Source: Bacillota bacterium | Lineage (GTDB): Bacteria > Bacillota > Clostridia > Lachnospirales > Lachnospiraceae | NCBI GenBank assembly: GCA_023391695.1 | Contig: JAEWAK010000018.1 | Span: 1-62,594 of the forward strand | DNA length: 62,594 nucleotides | Direction of reading: 5' to 3' | Part shown: in pieces, positions 1 to 8,312 of the stretch | Numbering within the stretch: the stretch's first letter is position 1 | Layout of the letters: the number at the start of each line of letters is the position of its first letter | Position numbers and translations under genes: made by a program | The notes under the pieces: model-generated | What the model was told of the DNA's origin: nothing | Databases searched by the model: none | Seen by the model: the letters and a program-made list of their open reading frames with translations, nothing else

Positions 1-127
1 GTCGCGCGAATAAACGGCTCCATTCTCTATCTTGGAGCCATTCGCACATACATTTCACAAAATATCAGCGAAATATAAATCATATTCTCCCACAAGTTTG
101 TTATATTCTGAATTTTGCAACAGCCCC
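1..127 (-). mobile_element. Partial copy of a 201-bp MITE-like element
   Basis: The reverse complement of this stretch matches positions 42848-42974 almost base for base, including the terminal GGGGCTGTTGC and the central hairpin (GGCTCC ... GGAGCC). The copy is cut by the window edge. The sequence just outside the GGGG terminus differs from that at the other copy, so the element end lies at position 127. It has no coding capacity. A non-autonomous element mobilised in trans is the likely explanation, but the parent transposase is not in the window. Confidence 0.75.
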
Positions 128-331
128 AATAAATTTCTATAAATTATTTTAGAAAATCAAAAGTTATTTCCTACTGGTTCATTTAACTCCGAAAGGTACT
201 TGTCTTCCTGAAACCCTGGTAGTCCATTAAGTATGTTTATTCGATAACCGGATAAAGTGATTTTAACAGGAGTCCACCTATTCGAATTATCTAGAATCTT
301 AGTTTATTCCGGCGCTCACTAACTTTTTGGA

Positions 332-510
332 CTACTGGAACGTGTTTGAAAAATCATCACACCGTTTTAAATCCCCGCTTTGCGGTATACTGCGCCGCAA
401 TTTGGGGAGAGTAGTAACCACTGCGCATCCAAGCTCACTCCTTGTCTCCCACAGATTGGAGCATCCAGTCCGGCACAAGCATTTTTCATATACGCTCTCG
501 TTTCCACTTC
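332..510. repeat. Dispersed repeat, copy 1 (related to 21461-21630)
   Basis: Shares ordered blocks with 21461-21630: GTTTGAAAAATCAT, CACCGTT, CTTTGCGG, GCATCCAA and GAGCATCCAGTCCGG followed by AAGCATTTTTCA. The region is non-coding in appearance; the open frames that cross it in several phases are not supported by a ribosome binding site or a family match. A shorter third copy lies near 60990-61030. Confidence 0.7.
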
Positions 511-588
511 TGCCATCTGGTGCAGAGCCACAGGCAATACGGTTTATTTTGGCCAATTCTCCGAATGCTCCATACTTCTGCACCGTTA

Positions 589-624
589 AAATCCCGGACA
601 ATGCGTTGGCATTGCCCGGGATTT
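589..624 (-). terminator. Hairpin downstream of kduD
   Basis: Near-perfect inverted repeat: a 9-bp outer arm (AAATCCCGG/CCGGGATTT) and a 6-bp inner arm (CAATGC/GCATTG) with a GTTG loop. The U-run on the minus strand is short. A second hairpin, CCGGCAT-GTGG-ATGCCGG at 635-652, lies closer to the kduD stop. Together they probably end the kdu transcript. Confidence 0.5.
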
Positions 625-718
625 ACGCCTTATACCGGCATGTGGATGCCGGAGGATTTTCCTAAAACACCGGTTATACATAGTACTGCTTTCTCTGACC
701 GAAATCAGGAAGTTCCGA

Positions 719-1522
719 TTACTGGGGCTGTTTTCCTATATAGGCTAAAATACCCCCGTCCACATACAGAATATGACCATTTACAAAATCAGAAGCATCG
801 GAAGCCAGGAATACAGCAGGGCCCTGCAAGTCTTCTGCCTCTCCCCAGCGGGCCGCAGGAGTCTTGGAAATAATAAACTGGTCAAAGGGATGCTTTGACC
901 CATCCGGCTGCAATTCTCTTAACGGGGCTGTCTGAGGCGTTGCAATATAACCGGGCCCGATACCGTTGCATTGGATATTGAATTCACCGTATTCGGAGGC
1001 TATGTTTTTTGTCAGCATTTTCAAACCGCCTTTTGCTGCAGCATAAGCAGATACGGTTTCCCTTCCCAATTCACTCATCATGGAGCAGATATTAATAATC
1101 TTACCATGTCCCTTTTTAATCATTCCGGGAATAACTGCTTTTGATACGATAAAAGGCGCATTTAAATCCACATCGATAACCTGCCTGAAATCTGCTGCCG
1201 ACATATCGCACATGGGGATACGTTTGATAATTCCCGCATTGTTTACCAATATGTCAATTACTCCGACTTCCTTTTCCACTTTGGCTACCAGTGCATTTAC
1301 CATTTCTTCATTGGTGACATCACATACATATCCGTGGGCTTTTATCCCCAATTCTGCATAGGCAGCCAGACCTTTATCCACCAATTCCTGTTTTATATCA
1401 TTGAACACGATGGTAGCTCCGGCGGCGGCATATGCTCTTGCGATTGCAAAACCGATACCATAGGAAGCACCTGTAATTAACGCTACTTTACCTTCCAGTG
1501 AAAAACTGTTTAAAATACTCAT
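719..1522 (-). CDS. kduD: KduD-like SDR: 2-deoxy-D-gluconate / 2-dehydro-3-deoxy-D-gluconate dehydrogenase
   Basis: 267 aa, full length for a classical short-chain dehydrogenase. The cofactor motif TGASYGIG is at residues 17-24, followed by NNAG near 95 and the catalytic Ser / Y-x-x-x-K (SAYAAAKGG) near 160. The start ATG has a strong AAGGAGG ribosome binding site. It lies directly downstream of kduI, the usual partner. The family converts 2,5-diketo-3-deoxygluconate to 2-keto-3-deoxygluconate in the pectin/hexuronate pathway in the cytoplasm. Gluconate 5-dehydrogenase is a close alternative; the kduI neighbour favours KduD. Confidence 0.88.
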   Translation of the reverse strand: MSILNSFSLEGKVALITGASYGIGFAIARAYAAAGATIVFNDIKQELVDKGLAAYAELGIKAHGYVCDVTNEEMVNALVAKVEKEVGVIDILVNNAGIIKRIPMCDMSAADFRQVIDVDLNAPFIVSKAVIPGMIKKGHGKIINICSMMSELGRETVSAYAAAKGGLKMLTKNIASEYGEFNIQCNGIGPGYIATPQTAPLRELQPDGSKHPFDQFIISKTPAARWGEAEDLQGPAVFLASDASDFVNGHILYVDGGILAYIGKQPQ

Positions 1523-1589
1523 ATTTTTTCCTCCTTATCAATATAATGCCGCTTGCGCAGCAACGCAAATAATGGTGGTAGAAGCTTGG

Positions 1590-1675
1590 AATGAGCACCC
1601 TCCGTGCTCATTTCGGAGTTCTTCCCAAGTGAATTATGCTTTTTAATTCACTTTGTGAAGATGCTTTTTCTTCAC
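1590..1675 (-). repeat. Three successive hairpins between kduI and kduD
   Basis: Stem 1 is AATGAGCAC-CCTCC-GTGCTCATT (1590-1612). Stem 2 is AAGTGAATTA with a TGCTTTT loop (1627-1653). Stem 3 is GTGAAGA with the same TGCTTTT loop (1655-1675). They fall inside the kdu transcript (intergenic 1523-1739). They may set differential stability or processing of kduI and kduD, which is inference. Confidence 0.7.
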
Positions 1676-1739
1676 ACTCCTCCCATCCGCCGGTTCCTTT
1701 TAAGAAACAGAACGAATGAAAAACAGATTCCCGTTTGCC

Positions 1740-2600
1740 TTATCTTAAATCCTTCATACCCACTGCGTCCATGTCATCAAAATCCTGATTTTCTCCGGCC
1801 ATACCCCAGATAAAGGTATATGCTTTTGTACCGCAGCCGGAATGTATGGACCAGCTTGGTGATATGACTGCTTCTTCATTTCTTATAACGATATGCCTGG
1901 TCTCGGCTGGTTCTCCCATATAATGCATGATAAGGGCATCTTCCGGTATATCAAAATACAGATACACTTCCATTCTTCTGTCATGGGTATGGCTTGGCAT
2001 GGTGTTCCATACACTGCCCGGCTCCAGCTTTGTCATTCCCATTACCAACTGGCAGCTTTCCACCTGGCCCGGCAGAATATATTTGCAGATAGTTCTGTGG
2101 TTGGAGCTTTCCAAAGAACCAAGCTCAACTTTATTGCTGTCTTTCACGATAACCACACCGTCCTCTGCTTTTCCTTCCGGTTTGATTAAAACGGTGGGGT
2201 AAGTTTTATGGGCAGGCGTGCTGTTCAGATAGAATTTTGCAGGATTCTTTTCATCCTTACTTGAGAAAATAATATCTTTCGCTCCCATTCCAATGTAGAT
2301 TCCATCTTTGTAAGCAAGGGTGTAAACTTTCCCGTCAATGGAAACGGTTCCGGTTCCGCCTATATTGATAACACCCATTTCCCTTCTCTGTAAGAAATAT
2401 TCCGCCCTCAACTCATTTCCTGAAGTTAATGCAATCGGTGTTACAGGAACTACAGCTCCTGTGATAATACGGTCAATATGACTGTACACCATTTTAATCT
2501 TGCCCGGTACAAACAGGTCCTGGATCAAAAATTCTTCCCTGAGCCTGTCTGTTGTGTAATACTTTACATCCTTCGGTGATGCTGCTGTTCTAAGTTCCAT
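1740..2600 (-). CDS. kduI: 5-dehydro-4-deoxy-D-glucuronate isomerase KduI
   Basis: 286 aa, a little longer than the Escherichia coli enzyme. It opens with the typical region TDRLREEFLIQDLF...MVYSHIDRI and carries the cupin metal site residues HTHDRRMEVYLYFD around 205 and a late conserved HSGCGTKAYTFIWGM. The enzyme isomerises 5-keto-4-deoxyuronate, released from pectin or hyaluronan breakdown, to 2,5-diketo-3-deoxygluconate, the substrate of KduD encoded next. The ATG at 2600 is preferred because a GGAGG lies 8 bases upstream; an earlier TTG at 2615 would overlap that site. Confidence 0.95.
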   Translation of the reverse strand: MELRTAASPKDVKYYTTDRLREEFLIQDLFVPGKIKMVYSHIDRIITGAVVPVTPIALTSGNELRAEYFLQRREMGVINIGGTGTVSIDGKVYTLAYKDGIYIGMGAKDIIFSSKDEKNPAKFYLNSTPAHKTYPTVLIKPEGKAEDGVVIVKDSNKVELGSLESSNHRTICKYILPGQVESCQLVMGMTKLEPGSVWNTMPSHTHDRRMEVYLYFDIPEDALIMHYMGEPAETRHIVIRNEEAVISPSWSIHSGCGTKAYTFIWGMAGENQDFDDMDAVGMKDLR

Positions 2601-2933
2601 TTCAAAAACCTCCAATCTGTTGAATCAAAGCGGACGATCTGTTTCACTTCATTTAAAACAGATACACACCTTCTGCTTTGAACAAAAATTAATAGTTATG
2701 CTTGCCTTCTTTTTGTCTTATATCATCTTGCCATGATACCTCGGACCTTAACCAGAAATCCTCTTTTCACCGGAACCTGATTTACCGCGGTATCTTTGAT
2801 ACTATAAGTATACCATTCTAAATTTTATATTTCTTATCATTTTTTCCATAAAATATTGCAAATCCTGAACAAATGTTATATACTTAACCTATAATTAAGG
2901 GGAAAACGTAAAAAGTATGAAGGGAGTTTAATT
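2601..2933. other. Divergent intergenic region kduI / araC-type gene
   Basis: About 330 bp between two divergent genes, AT-rich, without a supported open frame. It should hold both promoters; TATAAT-like hexamers occur near 2890 on the plus strand. A regulator of the AraC type encoded next to its target would be expected to bind here, but no clear repeated operator half-sites were found by eye. Confidence 0.5.
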
Positions 2934-3797
2934 ATGAAAGAACTGTCGTCCTGTAAAATGGCTATTGAAAATTCCATTAAACAAAAATATTTTGCCCTGG
3001 CTCATCTCTATAAAGAAGAAAAGGTCATGGACATGCATATCCATGACTGTTATGAAATTTATTATTCGGTTTTTGGGGGAAAACAGTTTCTGATCGACAA
3101 TAAGGTGTATACCATTAATCCCGGCGATGTTTTTGTTATTAACCAGTATGAAAGCCATTATGTATCCCAGGTTGACCGGGAAGCCCACGAAAGGATTATT
3201 ATTTCCATCCATCCTGACTTTTTAAAGTCCCTGTCAACCGAATCCACGGATTTAAATTACTGCTTTGCCCACCGGAAAGCTATTTTTTCTCATAAATTAT
3301 CGTTTAATAAGGAACAGCAGCAGCGTTTTCTGTATTTTATCAATAAAATCACTTCCGCCAGAGATTACGGCAGTGATTTAATGGAACGTGCCGCTTTTAT
3401 AGAATTAATGCTTATGTTAATTCACGCTTACCAGAAAAATACGGATACCCCCGCCGAAGATGCCGTCAGCTTTAAATACAATAAGCTGGTGGATGATATT
3501 TTGATGTATATTAACCAGAATATCAGTCAGGAAACTTCCCTTGAAGAGATTTCCTCCCATTTTTTCATCAGCGAATCCTATCTGTGCAGAATTTTTAAAA
3601 CCGCAACCGGCATGACGATAAATAAGTATATTACAGCCAGAAGAATCAGTATCGCCAAATCCTTATTGGCGGATAATCTCAGCCTGAATGAGGTATGCGA
3701 ACAATGCGGCTATAATAACTACAGTAATTTTGTAAAGGCTTTTACAAAAACAGTAGGCATATCTCCGAAGAAATATGCCAAGTATAGTGTAAGTTGA
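2934..3797 (+). CDS. AraC-family transcriptional regulator with N-terminal cupin
   Basis: 287 aa. The N-terminal half is a sugar-binding cupin (HIHDCYEIYYSVFGGKQFLIDNKVY, residues about 34-60, with the HxHxxYE-type start). The C-terminal 100 residues hold two helix-turn-helix motifs (LEEISSHFFISESYLCRIFK and LNEVCEQCGYNNYSNFVKAF) and end with the family signature SPKKYAKY. The ATG follows GGGAG at a good distance. Its divergence from kduI-kduD suggests it activates hexuronate use; the ligand is not known. Confidence 0.9.
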   Translation: MKELSSCKMAIENSIKQKYFALAHLYKEEKVMDMHIHDCYEIYYSVFGGKQFLIDNKVYTINPGDVFVINQYESHYVSQVDREAHERIIISIHPDFLKSLSTESTDLNYCFAHRKAIFSHKLSFNKEQQQRFLYFINKITSARDYGSDLMERAAFIELMLMLIHAYQKNTDTPAEDAVSFKYNKLVDDILMYINQNISQETSLEEISSHFFISESYLCRIFKTATGMTINKYITARRISIAKSLLADNLSLNEVCEQCGYNNYSNFVKAFTKTVGISPKKYAKYSVS

Positions 3798-4227
3798 TAT
3801 TATGTCAGACAGACCGGCTGCAATAAGAATACAATGCCATTGCCAGGAATACCGGTATCTCAATTAGGGCTGTAATAAGCATGACATACGGTGACCAGAT
3901 ACTCCACCCTCCAATATTCAAAAAGTTAAAATCCGTCATGGAATATTAGGAAAGAGTTCTGCAATCCCACCCCGTCCGATGGAAGGATACATCGTATTCA
4001 GTCTGCCATATGTTTATAAGGGATTTAGTTGGACATATATAAACTTTATATACTAATTTACATAAATGGCCGCTAAATTTGATATTGATTGTTTAGCGCT
4101 ATCAATAACTACTCTTTTTTCATACTTTCTAGAAATTGTATTGAAAGAACCACGCCGCACAGCTTGATACCGTGAAAGTTCATGGATTAACAGCTAATCT
4201 TCAATTGAGGATCAGCTCGCAAAATCC
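3798..4227. other. Intergenic region with no supported gene
   Basis: About 430 bp without an open frame that has both a ribosome binding site and a recognisable product. A short frame at about 3961-4054 reads as a peptide tail but has no start signal. It marks the change from the kdu locus to accessory DNA. Confidence 0.4.
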
Positions 4228-4482
4228 ATGATGCAATTCAAGACTCACATTTTGGAGAAGCCACCCTTTATTGATATAAGCAACGAGGAAATTATCCGAT
4301 GGAATCCGGAAACTAAGGAAAAGGCAGTTATTACACTAGAAGAGTTTGAGGATGAAACAGAACCAGACGAAAACATAGAAGCAAATCTGACCGTGACTGA
4401 AATCTTTCAAACCAGATATTTGCATATATGTGGTGTGGCTTATTGCCTTGCCGGCCGGGGGCTGCCAATAAAATACCTATAG
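4228..4482 (+). CDS. Hypothetical protein, uncertain
   Basis: 84 aa, acidic in the middle (EEFEDETEPDENIE) and not recognised. Two consecutive ATG codons open the frame but the only purine-rich site is about 17 bases upstream, so the start is doubtful. It sits between the kdu regulator and the toxin-antitoxin locus in what looks like accessory DNA and could be a remnant. Coding status is uncertain. Confidence 0.3.
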   Translation: MMQFKTHILEKPPFIDISNEEIIRWNPETKEKAVITLEEFEDETEPDENIEANLTVTEIFQTRYLHICGVAYCLAGRGLPIKYL

Positions 4483-4485
4483 CTC

Positions 4486-4514
4486 TTGAAATATTTTAAT
4501 AATTGATATATAAT
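4486..4514 (+). promoter_or_regulatory. Promoter of the antisense RNA antitoxin
   Basis: TTGAAA at 4486-4491, 17-bp spacer, TATAAT at 4509-4514. Near-consensus. It points toward the convergent holin-like toxin gene and no protein-coding frame follows it before a terminator, as expected for an antisense RNA. Confidence 0.8.
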
Positions 4515-4520
4515 GGCAAT

Positions 4521-4618
4521 ATAAAAGAGCAACCGCCCACAAGGTGGAAGCCCGAATTAGGTTTTAAATGTCCTTACGGACACCGCCTATCCTGTTGGCC
4601 GACAGGGTAGGCATTTTT
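4521..4618 (+). ncRNA. Candidate antisense RNA antitoxin (type I toxin-antitoxin)
   Basis: Predicted start about 4521 from the promoter just upstream. The end is a strong terminator: stem GCCTATCCTGT/ACAGGGTAGGC at 4585-4612, then a T run to 4618. Length is about 100 nt. The RNA converges on the toxin gene and its 3' end reaches the toxin stop codon (4617), so the two transcripts would pair at their 3' ends, as in the RatA/TxpA arrangement of Bacillus subtilis. Exact ends are inferred. Confidence 0.7.
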
Positions 4619-4712
4619 ACTTTCGCTTATTGTTCCTATCTATGTAGGTCAGGAATGCGATCAGGAATGACCCGCCTAAAAATAATATACTTAAGGCCTG
4701 GTATGTATCCAT
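4617..4712 (-). CDS. Putative holin-like toxin of a type I toxin-antitoxin system
   Basis: 31 aa. One hydrophobic segment (ALSILFLGGSFLIAFLTYI) is followed by a charged tail DRNNKRK. This matches the pattern of small holin-like toxins (M-x-T/V-x-E/Q-A-L-x-L-M ... LTYI). The ATG at 4712 has a strong GGGGAGGTG site; a longer in-frame form reaching 4805 has no ribosome site and is rejected. Expected action: insertion into the cytoplasmic membrane and growth arrest when not repressed by the antisense RNA. The leader can fold to hide the ribosome site. Confidence 0.78.
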   Translation of the reverse strand: MDTYQALSILFLGGSFLIAFLTYIDRNNKRK

Positions 4713-4720
4713 ATGCACCA

Positions 4721-4746
4721 CCTCCCCTCTTACGTAAGTTGGGAGG
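4721..4746 (-). promoter_or_regulatory. Hairpin sequestering the toxin ribosome binding site
   Basis: On the minus strand CCTCCC (4741-4746) can pair with GGGAGG (4721-4726), the toxin Shine-Dalgarno sequence. The perfect palindrome CTTACGTAAG (4729-4738) lies in the loop. Translational self-repression by leader folding is typical of type I toxins. Confidence 0.65.
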
Positions 4747-4776
4747 CTTTCACCCTGTACACGGTGCTCATGGATA

Positions 4777-4805
4777 ATTTTAGCACGTTTGGGTAAATTA
4801 CACAA
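4777..4805 (-). promoter_or_regulatory. Promoter of the holin-like toxin
   Basis: On the minus strand TTGTGT (4800-4805), 17-bp spacer, TAAAAT (4777-4782). This gives a leader of about 55-60 nt before the toxin ATG at 4712, enough to contain the sequestering hairpin. Confidence 0.65.
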
Positions 4806-4910
4806 CTGGTTTCAGACATGAAAGACAACACACAAACCATATTACAATTTGATGAAGTAAAAATAATCCCGGAAACTCAACATATAGTGTTTCGAGGATT
4901 TATCCAATCA

Positions 4911-4920
4911 TTCAAACTCC
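4911..4920 (-). other. Candidate outer attachment site of the older guaA island
   Basis: GAGTTTGAAT on the minus strand, 10 of the 11 bases of the guaA 3'-end core found at 19690-19700 and 8875-8885. It lies at the left edge of the remnant-rich segment. With only 10 bp it could be chance. Confidence 0.4.
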
Positions 4921-4992
4921 GGTGCGGATAAACTTAATCTGTATATTTTCCAGTAAACATTTGTGTTCCTTTATCGTTATACTATTCATATT

Positions 4993-5132
4993 TTACCCTC
5001 TGCTTGTCTCGTTTAAAATTATTTCTTCATCTATATAAACAACAACCGTCTCCGTTTTTGTATGGTAATAATAATCAATCTCCATACCGACAAATTCCAT
5101 TCCTCTATTATATCATCCAATTTTACTTTCAT
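4993..5132 (-). pseudogene. Remnant of a UPF0158-family gene, frameshifted
   Basis: The first frame from the ATG at 5132 reads MKVKLDDIIEE and the other frame continues with MEFVGMEIDYYYHTKTETVV, YIDEE. Together they resemble the start of UPF0158 proteins. One base is missing between the two parts. The ATG overlaps the stop of the preceding PLD remnant (ATGA), so the two were once translationally coupled. Stop at 4993. Confidence 0.5.
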
Positions 5133-5449
5133 GTCTCCTCTTTACCATTGATAAAAGTCATCTCCAACAGTTCCTGTGCTATTTCCATACTCTGTACCCG
5201 CATCAGGTTATCCTCTTCCTTTTCTGCAGATAACAAATTCACACTTCCATACCAGACGATTTCTTTATCAATAATAGCGAAATGCTCATGCATAGCAGGA
5301 AATGTTTTTATGATAATTCCTCCTTCTGACAGTTTTAAAATCAATTCCTGTGTCTTTTCGATACGGTTCTCCGGATAGCTTTCAGCACATAACGTCATTA
5401 CTGTCACACGAACTCCTGATTCCTGCTTTTTCTGTAACAGTCGCTGCAT
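5129..5449 (-). pseudogene. C-terminal PLD-domain fragment of a helicase/nuclease
   Basis: 106 aa. The segment MHEHFAIIDKEIVWYGSVNL followed by LSAEKEEDNLMR is the second half of a phospholipase-D-like nuclease domain (H-x-K/H, D, GS-x-N order). Such domains end helicases found in restriction and defence loci. The N-terminal helicase part is absent, so this is a remnant. The upstream frame (about 5466-5610) holds a 44-residue coding-like piece (CGYIDLIGLTSRGRMSDAIV) in a different phase, perhaps from the same gene. Confidence 0.55.
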
Positions 5450-5641
5450 TCTCTTTACCTTTCCCTCATTCTCAAATGCTTAACAATTGCATCTGACATT
5501 CTACCTCTTGAAGTAAGTCCAATCAAATCAATGTATCCGCAAATTGCATCATCTACGTCTTTTATTTTGTCATCAATGCTTTTCAATTCGTCACCTTCTT
5601 TACACAACATTATTTTGCTATTCACTATTTTTTACAACTTG

Positions 5642-7426
5642 TTATACCCAGCCGTTAGCCTTAAACTTCGCAATCATCTCCAACTGCTCTTTTGTTGGGT
5701 GTTCAATCTCATTGTCAACCACCAAATTGACATATGCATCATTCCACGATGCAATAATATTAATTATTTCATCTGATACACGAGTATCTCTTTCTCCAAT
5801 ATCGTCAAGATTCCATTCGTCACCCGTATGATTAATAAGGTCCTTCGTAATGACAATCTTTGATTGTGTATATTCCTTTTTCTTCTTTCCAAAGTAACCG
5901 TTGCTTGCAACAATATTAAGTTTCTTTTCAAATGGAACCTTATTTCCTATATGCTCAATTTTTTCTTTAATTACGTCTTCTCCAATATTAGGGAAATATG
6001 TATTCTGCCATTTTTGTGGAAGAATGTGTTCTATTTCCCATTTTTCCGGCAACAATTCATTTTGCTTACTATATGCCAAAAGTTTAAGCAACATCCTAAC
6101 CGTATTTCTATGTGGACTCTTAATTCTAGTATTTAACGACACATCTGTTACTTCTTTAAAATCAAATACCGGTTTCGCAGTACTAATTATTGATGCATTT
6201 AATTTCAAAATATCTGCCTTTACAGCATTAATTGTTGGTGTCATTAAATATTTAGTTAAAAGTTCCACAGATAATTTTCTCAGAAATGTAAGAAAATTCA
6301 CTTCAAATCCATCATCATCTCTATGTGCCAAATAATAAATCACAACAGGATACTTCCAAAATTCATTTGGATATGAAGTTAGTATATCAAGCATCTGTTT
6401 TATTTCTTTGTTTTTTGACCAACTTTCTTCTATCTCTTCTCCATTATTAACTACATTCCATATATTCAATATAGTTTTCAAATCTTCCATAAGAATTGGA
6501 TTTCTAAGTTTTTCAAATTTTTTTTCCGCATAATATTTTCTTAAACCGGGGGTTGTTGTCTTTGTATCTCCCTCTTTTGCTCGGAGAAAGAACATATAGT
6601 AATAAAATAATTGCTGAATGCTCTCTGATACATTACTCGCACTTTCATCAAGTTCTTTCCATGAATCAATAAATGTTTTCTTTTCTTCCTCCGTTGACAT
6701 ATTATTATATATTTTTGCCTTAAAAATATCTGCATCCGATAATGGTAACCCTCTATCGTTCAATGTTGAAAAAATAGTTAACGCTGTGTCTTGTGTATCT
6801 GCCGTAATAGGTAATAATATTGCCTGGTTAAGAAGTGTATAAATAAATTCATATATTTTCAATGGATCAGCAGATGCTGCATTTTCAAATAATTCCAAAA
6901 ATCTCTTATAATTCTTTGAATAATTATCTTTTGCATTAGCCTGGACAGTTCCACTCATTAGAATATTTCTTAAAATTTCATTTCCTTCATTATTCATGAC
7001 TCTGGATTCTAATAAAATATTTGAATAATCTACCTCTCCAGTCAATTTATTTGTTCTCCATATAGCAGGTTCTATCTGCTTTATAAAATTAGTAGCTTCT
7101 TTGGTTGGAGAATCCGATTGTTTCAGTTTTGTATAAATAGCTCGTAATAAGAGAAATAATGATGTAATCCTTTGCTGTCCATCAATTATTTCTTGCTCTC
7201 CATCTGGATTTTCAAATGAAACTACACTTCCAAGAAAATAGGTAGATTTACTTTCAGTTCCTCCACCGTTAGATGTGAACTCCCATAAATCTTCAAATAA
7301 TGTCTCGACCTGATCATATTCCCAAGCATACGGACGCTGATATTCAGGTATAACAAAAGGATTTGCTTTACCAGTTTCCAATAACTGCTTTACGCTTTGT
7401 TTATTTACCTCTATTGTTGTTGCCAT
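5642..7426 (-). CDS. GmrSD-like restriction protein (DUF262 + DUF1524)
   Basis: 594 aa from the ATG at 7426, which has GGAAGG 9 bases upstream. The N-terminal DUF262 domain shows IPEYQRPYAWE (about 26-36) and the nucleotide-handling DGQQR motif (82-86). The C-terminal DUF1524 domain carries the HNH-type EIEHILPQKW (about 464-473). This pairing is that of GmrS/GmrD fusions, type IV enzymes that cut DNA with modified (often glucosylated hydroxymethyl) cytosine, so phage defence is likely. It is the only intact gene in the older island and lies next to an HsdM remnant, suggesting the restriction locus decayed around it. Confidence 0.88.
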   Translation of the reverse strand: MATTIEVNKQSVKQLLETGKANPFVIPEYQRPYAWEYDQVETLFEDLWEFTSNGGGTESKSTYFLGSVVSFENPDGEQEIIDGQQRITSLFLLLRAIYTKLKQSDSPTKEATNFIKQIEPAIWRTNKLTGEVDYSNILLESRVMNNEGNEILRNILMSGTVQANAKDNYSKNYKRFLELFENAASADPLKIYEFIYTLLNQAILLPITADTQDTALTIFSTLNDRGLPLSDADIFKAKIYNNMSTEEEKKTFIDSWKELDESASNVSESIQQLFYYYMFFLRAKEGDTKTTTPGLRKYYAEKKFEKLRNPILMEDLKTILNIWNVVNNGEEIEESWSKNKEIKQMLDILTSYPNEFWKYPVVIYYLAHRDDDGFEVNFLTFLRKLSVELLTKYLMTPTINAVKADILKLNASIISTAKPVFDFKEVTDVSLNTRIKSPHRNTVRMLLKLLAYSKQNELLPEKWEIEHILPQKWQNTYFPNIGEDVIKEKIEHIGNKVPFEKKLNIVASNGYFGKKKKEYTQSKIVITKDLINHTGDEWNLDDIGERDTRVSDEIINIIASWNDAYVNLVVDNEIEHPTKEQLEMIAKFKANGWV

Positions 7427-7638
7427 AATATTCTTCCTTCCCAAAACGCTACTTATCAATTATATTTTTTCAATAATCTCTATCTATGTAGAATATCTTC
7501 TGATGACATCATATTTTTGTAACATATCTAAAATATTACTGATTGTTATTTCAGTTAATCCCACCTTCTCCTTCATCTACAAATTTGCATATGGATTTTT
7601 TTTATCATAGATTCTTGAATCTACTTTTACCTTATCAA

Positions 7639-7917
7639 TTATGCTCTGAATTGAAACCTCTTTGTTTCTTTAAGGTAAAAAACATTTACTGCATTGTAGA
7701 AGGAAACCTTCTCTAAAAAAGTAGGAACATCACCATGCTGACCAACAAGCTCTGCACGACGCTTTTCAAACTTGTCTCCTGCAAATTTCAGAAAAACTAA
7801 ACCAATAACTGCATCTCTGTTTTCCTCTGTACTTCCAATGCTACGAAGTGCCACTCAGCAATTCCATAACACAGTTTCCAACGAAACTTCTTCCTCTTTC
7901 TTAGCTGCTTTTGCCAC
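7639..7917 (-). pseudogene. hsdM remnant with an internal stop codon
   Basis: Starts at a GTG (7917) behind GGAGG and reads VAKAAKKEEEVSLETVLWNC, then TGA, then VALRSIGSTEENRDAVIGLV and FLKFAGDKFEKRRAEL. This is the N-terminus of a type I methyltransferase subunit. The TGA probably arose from CGA (Arg). The frame ends at 7639, after about 90 residues, and the methylase domain is missing. It is a different HsdM lineage from the intact one at 17219-18877. Confidence 0.75.
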
Positions 7918-8001
7918 TTTTATTCCTCCATTTATAATAGCCAATTACTATATATATTTTATTAAAATTATACTACTTTTGTTGTCCCAAACCCTGGACT
8001 T

Positions 8002-8186
8002 CTATAGAGCGCTTTTCCCACTCTTAACCCACTCATCCACTTCAGAAAACTTATATTTCAAAAGTCTTCCTATCTTATGAGCCAGTATATTGCCTTTCTT
8101 TATCCAGCTTCTTATTGCATCTTTGGTTACTCCTAGATATGTTGCTGTCTCCTCTAGACTAGACCTCTTTCAGTAACTTCTGACAT
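8002..8186 (-). pseudogene. Excisionase-type helix-turn-helix gene, frameshifted
   Basis: From ATG 8186 (GAAGG upstream) the first ten codons read MSEVTERGLV then stop. After a one-base shift the frame continues SSLEETATYLGVTKDAIRSW followed by IKKGNILAHKIGRLLKYKF and a tail ending GKSAL at 8002. The MerR/Xis-like HTH fold that binds a promoter or attachment site is clear. It abuts the hsdM remnant and may have been its regulator or an island excision factor. Confidence 0.6.
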
Positions 8187-8312
8187 TATTTTTTCCTTCG
8201 CTTTCTGAAACCGAGTATAGTTACCCTAATATTAAAAATTATACCGCAGAAGAGCTAAGATCACAACTTGTATTTTACTGGTTAAGTATGATTTAAAGTA
8301 AAACAAAAGTGA

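Noticed and set aside
4617..4805. 62-residue version of the toxin
   Set aside because: The extra N-terminus lies over the predicted promoter and leader hairpin and has no ribosome site; the ATG at 4712 has an excellent one.
6541..6735. Frames inside the DUF262 gene, hsdR and uvrA on other phases
   Set aside because: They shadow long, well-supported genes and have no independent signals.
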